This document shows positions 1-8,902 of a DNA stretch of 64,000 bases, piece by piece. This DNA is from CAVRXQ01 sp963725215 (GTDB taxonomy: Bacteria; Actinomycetota; Acidimicrobiia; Acidimicrobiales; Bog-793): the NCBI GenBank assembly GCA_963725215.1, contig CAVRXQ010000001.1:310001-374000 (forward strand), given 5' to 3'. Numbering within the stretch: the stretch's first letter is position 1; each line of letters begins with the position of its first letter. The position numbers and the translations under genes were made by a program. The notes under the pieces are model-generated. The model made no database searches. It was not told the DNA's origin and was given only the letters and a program-made list of their open reading frames with translations.

Positions 1-1
1 G

Positions 2-664
2 CAGATGGAGCGCGTCACCTACCACGGTGAGTTCGTCCACCTCGACGACGTCGAGATCGACATCGTCCACGGCGACCGCTCGCCGAAACACGTTCCGATC
101 TACGTGGGTGCGACGGGAATGCAGATGATGGAACTCGCCGCCGAGGTCGGCGACGGCGTCGTCCTCAACTACATGGTGAGCCCGGACTACACGAAGCGCG
201 CGATGGAACATCTCGCTGTTGGCGCGGCGCGCGCCGGCCGCTCGCTCGAGGAGATCGACCGTCCCCAGCTCGTCGTCTGCTCACTCGACGAAGACCGCGA
301 CCTCGCTCTCGACCGGGCGCGCGAACTCCTCACCCAGTATCTGGGACAGCAGCCGCACATCATGAAGGCGAGCGGCGTCGATCCCGCGCTAATCGCGGCG
401 ATCGGCAAGGAGCTCACCTGGCCGGCGGGCTCCGAAGAGATCCGCAAGGCGATGCGGCTCGTCCCCGACGACGCGGTTCAGATGATCACCGCGTCCGGCA
501 CGCCGGAGGAGTGCCGGAAAAAGGTCGACGAGTACGTCGACGCCGGCGCGACCTGTCCGATCCTGTACCCGCTCGGCGACGACGTCCGGCTGATGATCGA
601 CACATTTGGCCAAGACGCGCAGACACCTAAGGCGTCTGCGCACAAGGAGGAGTCCTCACGATGA
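2..664 (+). CDS. LLM-class flavin- or F420-dependent oxidoreductase, 5' end outside window
   Basis: The C-terminal ~220 residues of a luciferase-like monooxygenase family protein; the frame is already open at base 2, so the N-terminus is missing. The family has a TIM-barrel fold and uses FMN or F420. The visible part holds the VPIYVGATG strand (about residue 31 of what is seen) followed by VGDGVVLNYM, both typical of the back half of the barrel. The segment that would separate FMN from F420 enzymes lies outside the window. The stop codon overlaps the ATG of the next gene (ATGA, 661-664), so it is translationally coupled to the carbamoyltransferase genes and probably works in the same pathway. 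A ring-opening role like that of RutA is possible but is speculation. Confidence 0.85.
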   Translation, partial: QMERVTYHGEFVHLDDVEIDIVHGDRSPKHVPIYVGATGMQMMELAAEVGDGVVLNYMVSPDYTKRAMEHLAVGAARAGRSLEEIDRPQLVVCSLDEDRDLALDRARELLTQYLGQQPHIMKASGVDPALIAAIGKELTWPAGSEEIRKAMRLVPDDAVQMITASGTPEECRKKVDEYVDAGATCPILYPLGDDVRLMIDTFGQDAQTPKASAHKEESSR

Positions 665-1611
665 GAAGTTTCAATGGACGCGACATCTTGTCGCTCAAGG
701 ATTTCGAACGCGACGAGTACTTCGAGGTCTTCCGCGTCGCGGACGAGCTCGCACCGCACGCGGAACGGCGGGAGAACGGCGACCTACTCAAATCGAAGAC
801 CCTGCTCACCGCCTTCTACCAGCCGAGCACGCGGACGCGGCTCGCGACCGAAGCCGCGATGCACCGCCTCGGCGGGCATGTGCTCGGGTTCGCCGACGCG
901 AAGATGACGCGCGCCGGCGACTTCTACCAGGAGAGCATCAAGGACACCGTCCACATGCTTGAGTACTACGGCGACGTCATCGCGATGCGCCACTTCCAGC
1001 AGGGGGCGCCAGCGGAGGCCGCTAAGTGGTCGTCCGTACCGGTGATCAACTGCGGCGACGGCTGGGGTGAGCACCCCACCCAGGTGCTCACCGACCTCTA
1101 CACGATCTGGAAGGACAAGGGCCGCCTCGACGGGCTGCACGTGTTGTGCGTCGGCGACATGCGGATGCGCACGATGCACTCCATCCTCTACGCGATGTCC
1201 CAGTTCGACATGGAAGCGTCGCTCGTCCACCCACCCGAGATGTCGTTGCTTCCCGAGTTCCGGGCCGAGATCGACGAGCGCAACGTCCACTACCGCGAGG
1301 TCGAAAGCGTCGAGAAGTGCATCGCCGACGCGGACGTGATCTACATGGAGCCAGTCGTCCAACCCGACTACACGAAGTCTCTCGACGCGCCGCACGAGCA
1401 CGGGCTCACACCGCCCGAATACCGGGTAACGCGCGAACTGCTCGGATCGAAGGCGAAGTCGAGCGCCATCGTTTTGCACTCGCTCCCCCGGATGGACGAA
1501 TTGTCCCCCGATGTCGATGTCACGCGCCACGCCCGCTACTGGTTCGAGGCGTTCAACGGCGTCGTCATCCGCATGGCGCTGCTCGCGCTCGTGCTCGGCG
1601 AAGCGGAATAG
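661..1611 (+). CDS. Aspartate-type carbamoyltransferase paralogue, unknown second substrate
   Basis: A 316-residue member of the aspartate/ornithine carbamoyltransferase superfamily. The carbamoyl-phosphate motif STRTR is at residues 56-60, HPTQ at 138-141, and an HSLPRMDE block at 273-280 matches the HPLPRxDE of aspartate carbamoyltransferases. The 80s loop, which in PyrB carries the active-site Lys in a KGE motif, here reads RAGDFYQESIKDT, with no KGE. A normal pyrimidine-biosynthesis PyrB is therefore unlikely. It overlaps the upstream LLM gene by 4 bases, has a strong AAGGAGGAG ribosome-binding site (645-653), and is followed after 8 bases by a second carbamoyltransferase and then carbamate kinase. 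This context suggests carbamoyl-phosphate release from a ureido compound. The substrate cannot be read from the sequence. Confidence 0.85.
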   Translation: MRSFNGRDILSLKDFERDEYFEVFRVADELAPHAERRENGDLLKSKTLLTAFYQPSTRTRLATEAAMHRLGGHVLGFADAKMTRAGDFYQESIKDTVHMLEYYGDVIAMRHFQQGAPAEAAKWSSVPVINCGDGWGEHPTQVLTDLYTIWKDKGRLDGLHVLCVGDMRMRTMHSILYAMSQFDMEASLVHPPEMSLLPEFRAEIDERNVHYREVESVEKCIADADVIYMEPVVQPDYTKSLDAPHEHGLTPPEYRVTRELLGSKAKSSAIVLHSLPRMDELSPDVDVTRHARYWFEAFNGVVIRMALLALVLGEAE

Positions 1612-1619
1612 GAGGACGG

Positions 1620-2597
1620 ATGCAGACGGACCTGCACGGCCGGGACGCGATCGACTTCAGCGAATGGACGAAGGACGAGATCGACACGCTCCTCGACGTC
1701 GCGTTCGAACTGAAGCGTGATCGCGCGCTCAACAAGGCCCACCCGTACCTGAGGGACAAGGTACTGGCGATGCTCTTTTTCTTCCCGAGCACGCGGACAC
1801 GCACGTCCTTTGAGGCCGGCATGGCTCAACTCGGCGGGCACGCCCAGTTCATAGAGAGCCGCACGACCCAGATCGCCCACGGCGACACCGCGAAGGAGAT
1901 CGGGGAAATCCTCGGCCGCTACAACGACGGCATCGCGATCCGCTTCATCGATTGGCTGGTCGGCAACGCCTACATCCGCGAGGTTGCCGAGGCGAGCCGG
2001 GTGCCGGTGTTGAACATGCAGTGCGACGTCTTCCACCCCCACCAGGCGCTCGCCGATCTCATGACGATCATCGAGCGCTTCGGGGACCCTAGAGGCAAGA
2101 CGGCGACGATCAGCTGGGCGTGTGCGTCGAGCTACCAAAAGCCGATCAGCGTGCCCCAGAGCCTGATGCTCCTGCTGCCCCGCTTCGGCATGAACGTGCG
2201 CCTAGTCCATCCTCCCGAGTTCGCGCTGATGGACGACCTCGTCGAGCGGGCGAGGGAGGAAGCCCGCCACGCGCGCAGCGGCTTCGAGGAGCTCGACGAC
2301 TTCGATGCGGGCATCGCCGGAACCGACGTCGTATACGCAAAGAGCTGGGGAGCGCTCTTGACGACCACCGACGAGGACGAAGGCGCGCGCCTCACCGAGA
2401 AGTACTCGTCGTGGATCACCGACCGCCGCCGGCTCGAGACCGCGTCCGAGGACGCGATCTTTATGCACCCGCTGCCGGCGGATCGCAACGTCGAGGTGAC
2501 CGACGAGGTGATCGACGGGCCACGTTCCGCCGTCTACGACCAGGCCGAGAACCGCCTCCACGGCCAGAAGGCCGTGATGGCGCTCACGATGAGTTAG
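1620..2597 (+). CDS. YgeW-like knotted carbamoyltransferase
   Basis: A 325-residue ornithine-carbamoyltransferase-fold protein with an ATG start behind a GGAGGA site in the intergenic spacer. Seen: STRTR at 57-61, QIAHGDT at 84-90, GNAYIREV at about 115-122, HPHQ at 139-142, SYQKPISVPQ at 171-180 and MHPLPAD near 282-288. From memory of the family, QIAHG(D/E)T, GNAY.REV and SY.KP.SVPQ are shared with E. coli YgeW and the knotted AOTC/SOTC-type transcarbamylases, and are not typical of anabolic ArgF. YgeW-type genes elsewhere sit with carbamate kinase and xanthine-dehydrogenase genes in purine-degradation clusters, which is what is found here. Inferred role: phosphorolysis of a carbamoylated purine-breakdown product to carbamoyl phosphate. 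Confidence 0.85.
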   Translation: MQTDLHGRDAIDFSEWTKDEIDTLLDVAFELKRDRALNKAHPYLRDKVLAMLFFFPSTRTRTSFEAGMAQLGGHAQFIESRTTQIAHGDTAKEIGEILGRYNDGIAIRFIDWLVGNAYIREVAEASRVPVLNMQCDVFHPHQALADLMTIIERFGDPRGKTATISWACASSYQKPISVPQSLMLLLPRFGMNVRLVHPPEFALMDDLVERAREEARHARSGFEELDDFDAGIAGTDVVYAKSWGALLTTTDEDEGARLTEKYSSWITDRRRLETASEDAIFMHPLPADRNVEVTDEVIDGPRSAVYDQAENRLHGQKAVMALTMS

Positions 2598-2604
2598 GGA
2601 CGAA

Positions 2605-3555
2605 ATGGCCAACCGGCTGGCGGTCATCGCGATCGGCGGCAACTCCCTCATCAAGGACCGGATGCACCAGGCGGTCCGCGACCAGTACATCGCGGCGCAC
2701 GAGACGACCGAGCACGTCGCCTCGATGATTGCCGACGGCTGGAACGTCATCGTCGGCCACGGCAACGGCCCGCAGGTCGGCTTCATACTCCGCCGCTCCG
2801 AGCTCGCCGCACACGAGCTCCACGAGGTTCCCCTCGACGTGTGCGGCGCCGACTCCCAAGGCGCGATCGGCTACGCGCTGGTGCAGAATCTCGACAACGT
2901 GCTGCGCCGGCGTCAACTCGAACGCCCCGTCGTTGCGGTCGTCACACAGACCGAGGTGGCGCGCGACGATCCGGCCTTCACGCACCCTTCGAAACCGATC
3001 GGCTCGTTCATGGACGCCGACGAGGCCCGCCGTCGACACGACGAAGACGGATGGGACGTCGTCGAGGACGCGAACCGGGGTTGGCGCCGCGTCGTCGCCT
3101 CGCCGCGGCCGATGCGAATCGTCGAGATCGACGCGATCCGCTCGCTCATCGACGCCGGGGCGATCGTCGTCGCGGTCGGCGGCGGTGGGATCCCTGTCGT
3201 CGCCGACGACGCCGGGGATCTTTACGGCGTCGAGGCGGTCATCGACAAGGATCTCGGCTGCTCTCTGCTCTCTCAGATCTTGCACGCCGATCTGTTCTTG
3301 ATCACGACGGCGATCGAGAAGGTCGCGCTGAACTTCGGCACCGCCGAGGAGTCTTTCGTCGACCATCTCAGCCTCGCCGAAGCGAAGCGGTACCTGAAGG
3401 AAGGGACCCACTTCGCGAAAGGGAGCATGGAACCGAAAGTGGAGGCGATCGTCGAGTATCTCGAACGCACCGGCGGACGGGCGATCGTCACGAACCCGGC
3501 GAACGTCGAAGCGGCGCTCGCCGGCGCGACCGGGACACACTTCAGCGTCGACTGA
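2605..3555 (+). CDS. arcC: Carbamate kinase
   Basis: A 316-residue amino-acid-kinase-fold protein, the normal length for carbamate kinase. The N-terminal GGNSL nucleotide-binding loop is at residues 11-15, HGNGPQVG near 52-59 and VGGGGIPVV near 192-200. The enzyme makes ATP, CO2 and ammonia from carbamoyl phosphate and ADP when working catabolically. It starts 7 bases after the YgeW-like gene and is last in the operon. It faces the molybdenum-hydroxylase operon, whose end lies 38 bases away. It is the energy-conserving step expected downstream of the two carbamoyltransferases; no arginine deiminase gene is nearby, so an ADI pathway is not supported. Confidence 0.95.
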   Translation: MANRLAVIAIGGNSLIKDRMHQAVRDQYIAAHETTEHVASMIADGWNVIVGHGNGPQVGFILRRSELAAHELHEVPLDVCGADSQGAIGYALVQNLDNVLRRRQLERPVVAVVTQTEVARDDPAFTHPSKPIGSFMDADEARRRHDEDGWDVVEDANRGWRRVVASPRPMRIVEIDAIRSLIDAGAIVVAVGGGGIPVVADDAGDLYGVEAVIDKDLGCSLLSQILHADLFLITTAIEKVALNFGTAEESFVDHLSLAEAKRYLKEGTHFAKGSMEPKVEAIVEYLERTGGRAIVTNPANVEAALAGATGTHFSVD

Positions 3556-3593
3556 ATAATCAGGGGGCGCGAGTTCCGCGCGGCGAGCCGCTT

Positions 3594-4061
3594 CTAGACG
3601 GGCTGGGCGCGCGCGGCGACGTGGACGGCGTCGAGGATCTTCTGGTAGCCGGTGCAGCGACAGATATTGCCGGCGAGCGCCTCGCGGATCTGCGCGTCGT
3701 CGGGATCGGCGATGCGCGACAAGAGGTCGCGCGTTCCCATGACGAGCCCAGGGGTGCAGAAACCGCACTGGATCGCGCCCGCCTCGACGAAGGCGGCCTG
3801 CACGGGATCGAGGTCCGCTCCGTCGGTGATCCCCTCGATCGTCGCCACGGCACGCCCTTCGGCCTGACCGGCACCGACGAGGCAGGAGCAGACGAGTACC
3901 CCGTCCAAGAAGACCGAGCAGGATCCACACTCACCCTGCTCGCACGCGTTCTTCGTCCCGGTGAGCCCGAGGTGGTCGCGGAGGAGCTGGAGAAGGCTCT
4001 CGAATTCCACGACACCGTCGATGTTTTCCTCGCGGCCGTTCACGGTGCACGTCACCTTCAT
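3594..4061 (-). CDS. Molybdenum hydroxylase, [2Fe-2S] small subunit (CoxS/XdhC-like)
   Basis: A 155-residue electron-transfer subunit with two [2Fe-2S] clusters. Plant-ferredoxin-type cysteines are at 40, 45, 48 and 60; the second cluster uses QCGFC (99, 102) and ICRC (134, 136). The ATG at 4061 overlaps the stop of the FAD subunit gene (ATGA), so translation is coupled. It is the last gene of a leftward operon: split XdhC pair, MocA-like, large subunit, medium subunit, small subunit. The three-subunit layout fits xanthine dehydrogenase, nicotinate or CO-dehydrogenase-type hydroxylases; the substrate is not fixed by this subunit. Confidence 0.95.
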   Translation of the reverse strand: MKVTCTVNGREENIDGVVEFESLLQLLRDHLGLTGTKNACEQGECGSCSVFLDGVLVCSCLVGAGQAEGRAVATIEGITDGADLDPVQAAFVEAGAIQCGFCTPGLVMGTRDLLSRIADPDDAQIREALAGNICRCTGYQKILDAVHVAARAQPV

Positions 4062-4930
4062 CGCGGCCTCCCGGCGTACTCGTCCCAGCACCAGGTGAGG
4101 GAGCGCCGGGCGAGGACCGCGAGCGCGTGCCGACGGTAGGCGGCGCTTCCCCGAACGTCGTCGATCGGTTGCGCGCCAGCCGCCACGAGCTCGCCGAAGC
4201 GCCCGACGACGCTCTCCTCGAGCGGCGCCCTTGTCTCCCACCGTCCGCCCGCCGCGAGGTGGCCCTCCAAGAAGCCCTCCGCCTCCCGGGCGCGAAGCGG
4301 AACCGGCCCGGCGGAGCCGATCCCCGTCCCGACGCGTCCCGACTCTGGGTGCAAGGCGATGGCAAACGAACAGACCGCGATCACCATCGCATTGCGCACG
4401 CCGACCTTCGAGAAATTCTGCGGGCCGGTAGCCCGCGCCATATGCACCGCCACGATCACCTCGTCCGGCTGCAAGACGCTGCGCTTCGGGGCGACGAAGA
4501 ACTCCTCGACCGGCACGAGGCGCGTCGCCTTCGACGAGGCAAGCTCGACCGTCGCGCCCACGGCGAGAAGCGGAGGGTGGCAGTCGCCCGCCGGCGACGC
4601 AGATCCCAAATTGCCGCCGATCGTCCCCCGGTTGCGGATCGGAGGCGACCCCACCGTGCGCGAGGCGATGACGAGCGCCGGTGCGTCGTCTTTCAGCGCC
4701 TCGATCATCTCGTGGTAGGTCGTCCCGGCGCCGATCCGCACCGTGCCGTTGTGGCGGGCGATCCCCCGCAGCTCGTCGACCCTGCCGAGGTCGAGGAGCG
4801 AGGTGGGGCGAAGCCGACCGAAGTTCACCTCCACATAAACGTCGGTGCCACCCTGGAGCGCGACGGCTTCTTCGTGTTGGGCGCGCGCGGAGAGCGCGTC
4901 GGCGAGGCTTCGCGGCTGGAGGAACGTCAC
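4058..4930 (-). CDS. Molybdenum hydroxylase, FAD-binding medium subunit (CoxM-like)
   Basis: A 290-residue FAD subunit of a xanthine-dehydrogenase-family enzyme. It carries the two family FAD loops, QGGTDV near residue 26 and a TIGGNLGSASPAGD block near residue 103. Length matches CoxM/NdhF-type medium subunits. It sits between the large subunit gene (stop 50 bases upstream) and the small subunit gene, which it overlaps by 4 bases. It passes electrons from the iron-sulfur subunit to NAD+ or another acceptor. Confidence 0.94.
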   Translation of the reverse strand: MTFLQPRSLADALSARAQHEEAVALQGGTDVYVEVNFGRLRPTSLLDLGRVDELRGIARHNGTVRIGAGTTYHEMIEALKDDAPALVIASRTVGSPPIRNRGTIGGNLGSASPAGDCHPPLLAVGATVELASSKATRLVPVEEFFVAPKRSVLQPDEVIVAVHMARATGPQNFSKVGVRNAMVIAVCSFAIALHPESGRVGTGIGSAGPVPLRAREAEGFLEGHLAAGGRWETRAPLEESVVGRFGELVAAGAQPIDDVRGSAAYRRHALAVLARRSLTWCWDEYAGRPR

Positions 4931-4979
4931 TACGCACTCCCGCTCGACGCCAGCGTCACACCGTTCCCCCAGGTCGCCG

Positions 4980-7373
4980 TCACATCAGGTCCTGTTGCCC
5001 GGAGCGCATGCCGTGGTACCAGGGAACCGGCTCCTGGCCCGGCACCTCGGGGACCGGCGGCGGGCCGCTGCTCAGGGCGGGACCGCGTAGCCCCACGAGC
5101 TCGTCGGGGCTCACCGGTGCCCGATTGAGCTCGCGACCGGTGGCGTCGCGCAGCGCGGCGACGACCGCCGCAGTCGAGACGACCGTCGGTGCCTCGCCGA
5201 TCCCTTTCAGCCCGTACGGGGCGCCCGCGTCGGGTTGTTCGACCGCCACGGTGACGACGGGCGGCGCGTCGAGGATCGTCGGCAGCAAATAGTCGGTGAA
5301 CGAGGGGTTGGCGATGACGCCGTCTTTGACGATGACCTCCTCGGTGAGCGCGAAACCGATGCCCTGGGCTGTGCCGCCTTCGATCTGGCCCGTGAAGCCG
5401 AGCGGATTCATGACCTTTCCCGCGTCGATCGCCGCGGCAATCTGGACGACCCGGACGAGGCCGATCTCTTCGTCGACCTCGACGACCGCGCGTTCGGCGC
5501 CGAAGCAGAAGTGCGCGTGCACCGCGCCCTGACCGTTCTCGTCGAAGCGCTCAGTCGCACGGTGGTGGTACTCGACCTCGGCCTCGATCGGCGCGTCAAG
5601 GAGTTCTTCCATCGCCAGCAACGGCACGCCTCCCGAGCAGATGAGGCCGCCCGCGACCTCGAACGACGCCCCGGGGGTCCCGAGCCGTTCCCGGGCCCGC
5701 TCGACGAGCGCCTCACGGACTTGAACGCACGCCATTTTCACCGCACCACCCGCCATCATCGACTGGCGCGACGCCGAAGTCGATCCCGCGCTGCCGATCA
5801 GCGTGTCGGCGGCGTGCAAGCCGACCTCTTCGACGCCGAGTTCGCTGCGAGCGATCTGAGTCAAGAGCGTGTAGAGCCCCTGACCCATCTCGACCGCCGC
5901 CGTGTAGATCTCCGCCGCCGCGCCATGCTCGTTCGTGCTGAGCGTCACCCGCGCCGCAGCGGCATCGTCGAATCCCTCGCTGAAACCGACGTTCTTGTAG
6001 CCGAGGGCAAAGCCGATTCCCCGCCGGATGCCCTCGCCGCGCGTGACGTTGCCCGTTCCTCCCGGATAGCTGATCACCTCGCGGCCGATAACCGGCTGCT
6101 CGTCCGGAAGCGGGATGGCTGCGCATTGTTCGATCACCTCGCGAACGGGCGCGGCACCAAGAAGAACCTGGCCCGTCGGCAGCACTGATCCCGTCGACAC
6201 CGCGTTGAGGAGCCGGATCCCGACCGGATCCATGTCGAGTTCGCGCGCCAGCTTGTCCATCTGGGCTTCGTGCGCAAAGCAGACCTGCGGCGCGCCGAAG
6301 CCGCGCATCGCTCCGCAAGGGGGGTTGTTGGTGAAGACGACGGTGCCCTCCACCTTCACGTGCGGCACCTCGTATGGACCGGCGACGAACGTCGACGCGT
6401 TCCCTAGTACTGCGGGCGACGACGACGCGTACGCACCCCCGTCGAGCATGAGGCGCGCGACGACTGCGACCAACCGGCCGTCCCGGTTGGCGCCGTGGCG
6501 GATCCAAATACGCGAGGGATGCCGGTGCACGTGGCCGTGGAAGGACTCCTCTCGCCCGTAAGAGAACTTCACCGGCCGCCCGGTCCGCAGCGCGAGCAAG
6601 CAGGCGTGGATCTGCATGTGGATGTCTTCGCGCGACCCGAACGCTCCGCCCAAGCCGGCGAGATGGACGCGGACCTTTTCGTCCGGCAGACCGAGGCACG
6701 GGGCGATCTGTTCCCGGTCGACGTGGAGCCATTGAGTCGCCGCGTACAGGTCGACGCCTCCGTCCTCGGCCGGAACCGCGAGTCCGGCTTCGGGCCCGAG
6801 CGCCGCCTGGTCCTGCATCGCGGTCTCGTAGTACCCCTCGACCCAGACGTCCGCCGACGCCGAATCCGGTTCGCCGTGGACGATTCGCACGTGCCGCAGC
6901 ACGTTGCCGTACTCAAAGAGCTTCGGCGCGTCCTCTTCGAGGGCGCGTTCCATGTCGAAGACACCCTCGGTCGGCTGAAGGTCGATCGCGATTCGACCGA
7001 CCGCCTGACGGGCGAGCTCTGGAGTCGAGGCGGCGACCACCGCGATCGGCTCTCCCGCGTACCGCACGACGTCTTCGGCGAGCACCGGCTGATCCGCGAA
7101 GTTCAGCCCGAAGCGGTTCCTTCCCGGGATGTCGGTCCAAACCAAGACCGCCGCCACCCCGTCGAGCGCGGCGGCGCCGGACACGTCGACCCTGCGGATG
7201 CGCGCCGACGGCAGCGGCGATCGCAGGGTCGCGCCAAAAAGCATCCCGTCCCGGTGCAGATCACTCGCGTACATGAACGCGCCAGCGACCTTCGGTGCCG
7301 CGTCGGTACGCGGCACCGATTCGCCGATCCGGCCCCTCTGTTCAATCGTCGCGAGCGTGCTCACGGGCGCCAC
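4980..7373 (-). CDS. Molybdenum hydroxylase, molybdopterin-binding large subunit (CoxL/XdhA-like)
   Basis: A 797-residue catalytic subunit of the xanthine dehydrogenase/CO dehydrogenase superfamily. It has the N-terminal ab-hammerhead domain (about residues 20-125) and then the two molybdopterin-binding domains. Visible landmarks are the GGAFGSRED block near residue 243, the GAMRGFGAPQ block near 357, and a C-terminal EGG.AQGIGFALTEE stretch. The AYRCSFR selenosulfur loop typical of form-I CO dehydrogenase was not seen, so CO oxidation is not supported. The company of carbamoyltransferases and carbamate kinase favours a purine or related N-heterocycle hydroxylase. The start is the first codon of a clear N-terminus about 24 bases after the MocA-like gene. 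Confidence 0.93.
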   Translation of the reverse strand: MAPVSTLATIEQRGRIGESVPRTDAAPKVAGAFMYASDLHRDGMLFGATLRSPLPSARIRRVDVSGAAALDGVAAVLVWTDIPGRNRFGLNFADQPVLAEDVVRYAGEPIAVVAASTPELARQAVGRIAIDLQPTEGVFDMERALEEDAPKLFEYGNVLRHVRIVHGEPDSASADVWVEGYYETAMQDQAALGPEAGLAVPAEDGGVDLYAATQWLHVDREQIAPCLGLPDEKVRVHLAGLGGAFGSREDIHMQIHACLLALRTGRPVKFSYGREESFHGHVHRHPSRIWIRHGANRDGRLVAVVARLMLDGGAYASSSPAVLGNASTFVAGPYEVPHVKVEGTVVFTNNPPCGAMRGFGAPQVCFAHEAQMDKLARELDMDPVGIRLLNAVSTGSVLPTGQVLLGAAPVREVIEQCAAIPLPDEQPVIGREVISYPGGTGNVTRGEGIRRGIGFALGYKNVGFSEGFDDAAAARVTLSTNEHGAAAEIYTAAVEMGQGLYTLLTQIARSELGVEEVGLHAADTLIGSAGSTSASRQSMMAGGAVKMACVQVREALVERARERLGTPGASFEVAGGLICSGGVPLLAMEELLDAPIEAEVEYHHRATERFDENGQGAVHAHFCFGAERAVVEVDEEIGLVRVVQIAAAIDAGKVMNPLGFTGQIEGGTAQGIGFALTEEVIVKDGVIANPSFTDYLLPTILDAPPVVTVAVEQPDAGAPYGLKGIGEAPTVVSTAAVVAALRDATGRELNRAPVSPDELVGLRGPALSSGPPPVPEVPGQEPVPWYHGMRSGQQDLM

Positions 7374-7397
7374 GATACGACCAGGTCTCGGTGGTGG

Positions 7398-8027
7398 TCA
7401 GGACTTGAGGTTGCCAAGCAACGTTCGCCACTTTGCGCTCGCGGCGATCTCCTCCAAGTCTTCGGGCGAGTCGACGTCGCGGGGATCGCCGACGTCGTCG
7501 CAGTCGACGAGAGTCACGAGCGAGGGGTCCCGCTGGAGAATCTTTTTCGCGCCGCGGTCTCCGTCCACCGAGGAGCGGACCTCGGCCCAACGTCCTCGGT
7601 CGATCAGCGCCGGGCTGACGGCCTCGCCCCCGAAGGTCGCGAGCACGGACTTCCCTTCGGCCCGCCACGCCGCGATGAGTCGAGCGACCAGCGCCGGAGT
7701 GACGAGCGGTTGATCGACGTGGAGCACAATCGCCCCACGAGCGTCCGCTCGTTCGGCCGCCTCGAGCCCGACAAACAACGAACTCGCGAGCCCGCTCGGC
7801 CACGCCTCATTCAGCACGACTTCGGCGCCCGAAAGATCACACTCGCGCACCACGTCGTCGGCGCCGGCCCCGAGCACGACGACCACCGGTCGGCACCCGC
7901 CCTCTCGCAGCACCGACACCGCGCGCTCGACGAGCGGAACGTCCGACAACCTTGCGAGGGCCTTCGGGCCGCCGAAACGCCTCCCCTCGCCGGCGGCGAG
8001 GACGATCCCGGCCGTGTCCCCGCTCAC
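7398..8027 (-). CDS. MocA/MobA-like molybdenum cofactor nucleotidyltransferase
   Basis: A 209-residue NTP-transferase of the MobA/MocA family. The N-terminal signature LAAGEGRRFGGPK (residues 10-22) binds the nucleotide, and VDQPLVTP near residue 103 holds the metal-binding aspartate. Such proteins attach CMP (MocA) or GMP (MobA) to molybdopterin; linkage to a xanthine-dehydrogenase-family hydroxylase argues for MCD-forming MocA. It overlaps the upstream XdhC gene by 4 bases and precedes the large subunit gene. E. coli ygfJ (mocA) is a similar neighbour of xdh genes. Confidence 0.9.
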   Translation of the reverse strand: MSGDTAGIVLAAGEGRRFGGPKALARLSDVPLVERAVSVLREGGCRPVVVVLGAGADDVVRECDLSGAEVVLNEAWPSGLASSLFVGLEAAERADARGAIVLHVDQPLVTPALVARLIAAWRAEGKSVLATFGGEAVSPALIDRGRWAEVRSSVDGDRGAKKILQRDPSLVTLVDCDDVGDPRDVDSPEDLEEIAASAKWRTLLGNLKS

Positions 8028-8902
8028 CGCGAGACTCGACGGTGAATCGGACCATCGAGGCGCGACAGCGGCGACACGTCGTCCACGCCGCCGCGCGCGG
8101 CGATGATCTCCGCGCAGATCGAGATCGCCGTCTCTTCTGTCGTGTGCGCGTCGATGTCGAGCCCCATCGGGGCTCGGATCCGCTCGATCTGCGCGTCGCC
8201 GAGCCCCGCTTCGCGCAGGCGCTCGGCACGATCAGTGGTCGTGCGCCGCGACCCCATCGCGCCGATGTACCCGGACTTCGTCCGCACCGCCGCGGCGAGA
8301 GCTGGGACGTCGAACTTCGGGTCGTGGGTCAACACGCAGATCGCGTCGCGTGTCCCGAGCGACTCGCCGATCGAATCGAGGTAACGGTTAGGCCAGTCGA
8401 CGACGATTTCGTCGGCCATCGGAAAGCGCGTCGTCGTCGCGAAGACCGGGCGCGGATCGCACACCGTGACGCGATAGCCGAGGATCTTGCCAACCCGGGC
8501 GAGCGCCCTCGAAAAGTCGACCGCACCGCAGATCACCATGCGGGCGGGAGCGATGTACGACTCGATGTAGACCGCGACTTCTTCGCGCCTCGCTTCGCCA
8601 TGCGCGCCGTACCGGCGAAGGGAACTCACCCCGGAGGCGAGATGACCGATCGAATCCCTCGCGACCGACCGGTCGAGCTCCGAGTTGCCGAGCGAGCCGA
8701 TCGAGCTCCCGTCCGCGAGCACGAGCATCGCGGAGCCAGAGATCACCTCGTCTGTGGATGGCCGGCGATCCACGGTCGAAAGTCCGCCGTCGTCTGTCTC
8801 GACGACGTCCCCCACGAGCCCGCTTTCGACGACGCTCGCCAGCGCGACAGGCTCTTCTTCCAGCAGCTTCGCGCGCAACGCGTCGAAAATCGCCCCTACC
8901 AT
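8024..8902 (-). CDS. XdhC-family molybdenum cofactor maturation protein, Rossmann domain part
   Basis: A 292-residue XdhC-like protein. The C-terminal half is the XdhC Rossmann domain: MVICGAVDFSRALARVGKILG near residue 143, CDPRPVF, LTHDPKFD and GYIGAMGSRRT near 235. XdhC binds and sulfurates Moco-type cofactors and inserts them into xanthine dehydrogenases. The N-terminal ~120 residues are a poorly conserved remainder. The usual N-terminal CoxI domain is encoded separately by the upstream gene, which overlaps this one by 7 bases. Confidence 0.92.
   Translation of the reverse strand: MVGAIFDALRAKLLEEEPVALASVVESGLVGDVVETDDGGLSTVDRRPSTDEVISGSAMLVLADGSSIGSLGNSELDRSVARDSIGHLASGVSSLRRYGAHGEARREEVAVYIESYIAPARMVICGAVDFSRALARVGKILGYRVTVCDPRPVFATTTRFPMADEIVVDWPNRYLDSIGESLGTRDAICVLTHDPKFDVPALAAAVRTKSGYIGAMGSRRTTTDRAERLREAGLGDAQIERIRAPMGLDIDAHTTEETAISICAEIIAARGGVDDVSPLSRLDGPIHRRVSR

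Noticed and set aside
661..1611. Reading this gene as an ordinary pyrB
   Set aside because: The KGE loop is missing and no other pyrimidine-biosynthesis gene is present; the neighbours are catabolic.
2584..3930. A 448-codon open frame on the minus strand opposite the carbamate kinase gene
   Set aside because: Arg-rich, low-complexity sequence lacking any family motif, opposite a clear carbamate kinase. Such frames are common in high-GC DNA.
4980..7373. Calling the hydroxylase a CO dehydrogenase
   Set aside because: The AYRCSFR active-site loop of form-I CoxL was not found, and the purine-type neighbours point elsewhere.
6495..8045. A 516-codon open frame on the plus strand opposite the hydroxylase large subunit and MocA-like genes
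   Set aside because: It lies opposite two well-conserved proteins and has the composition of an antisense shadow.
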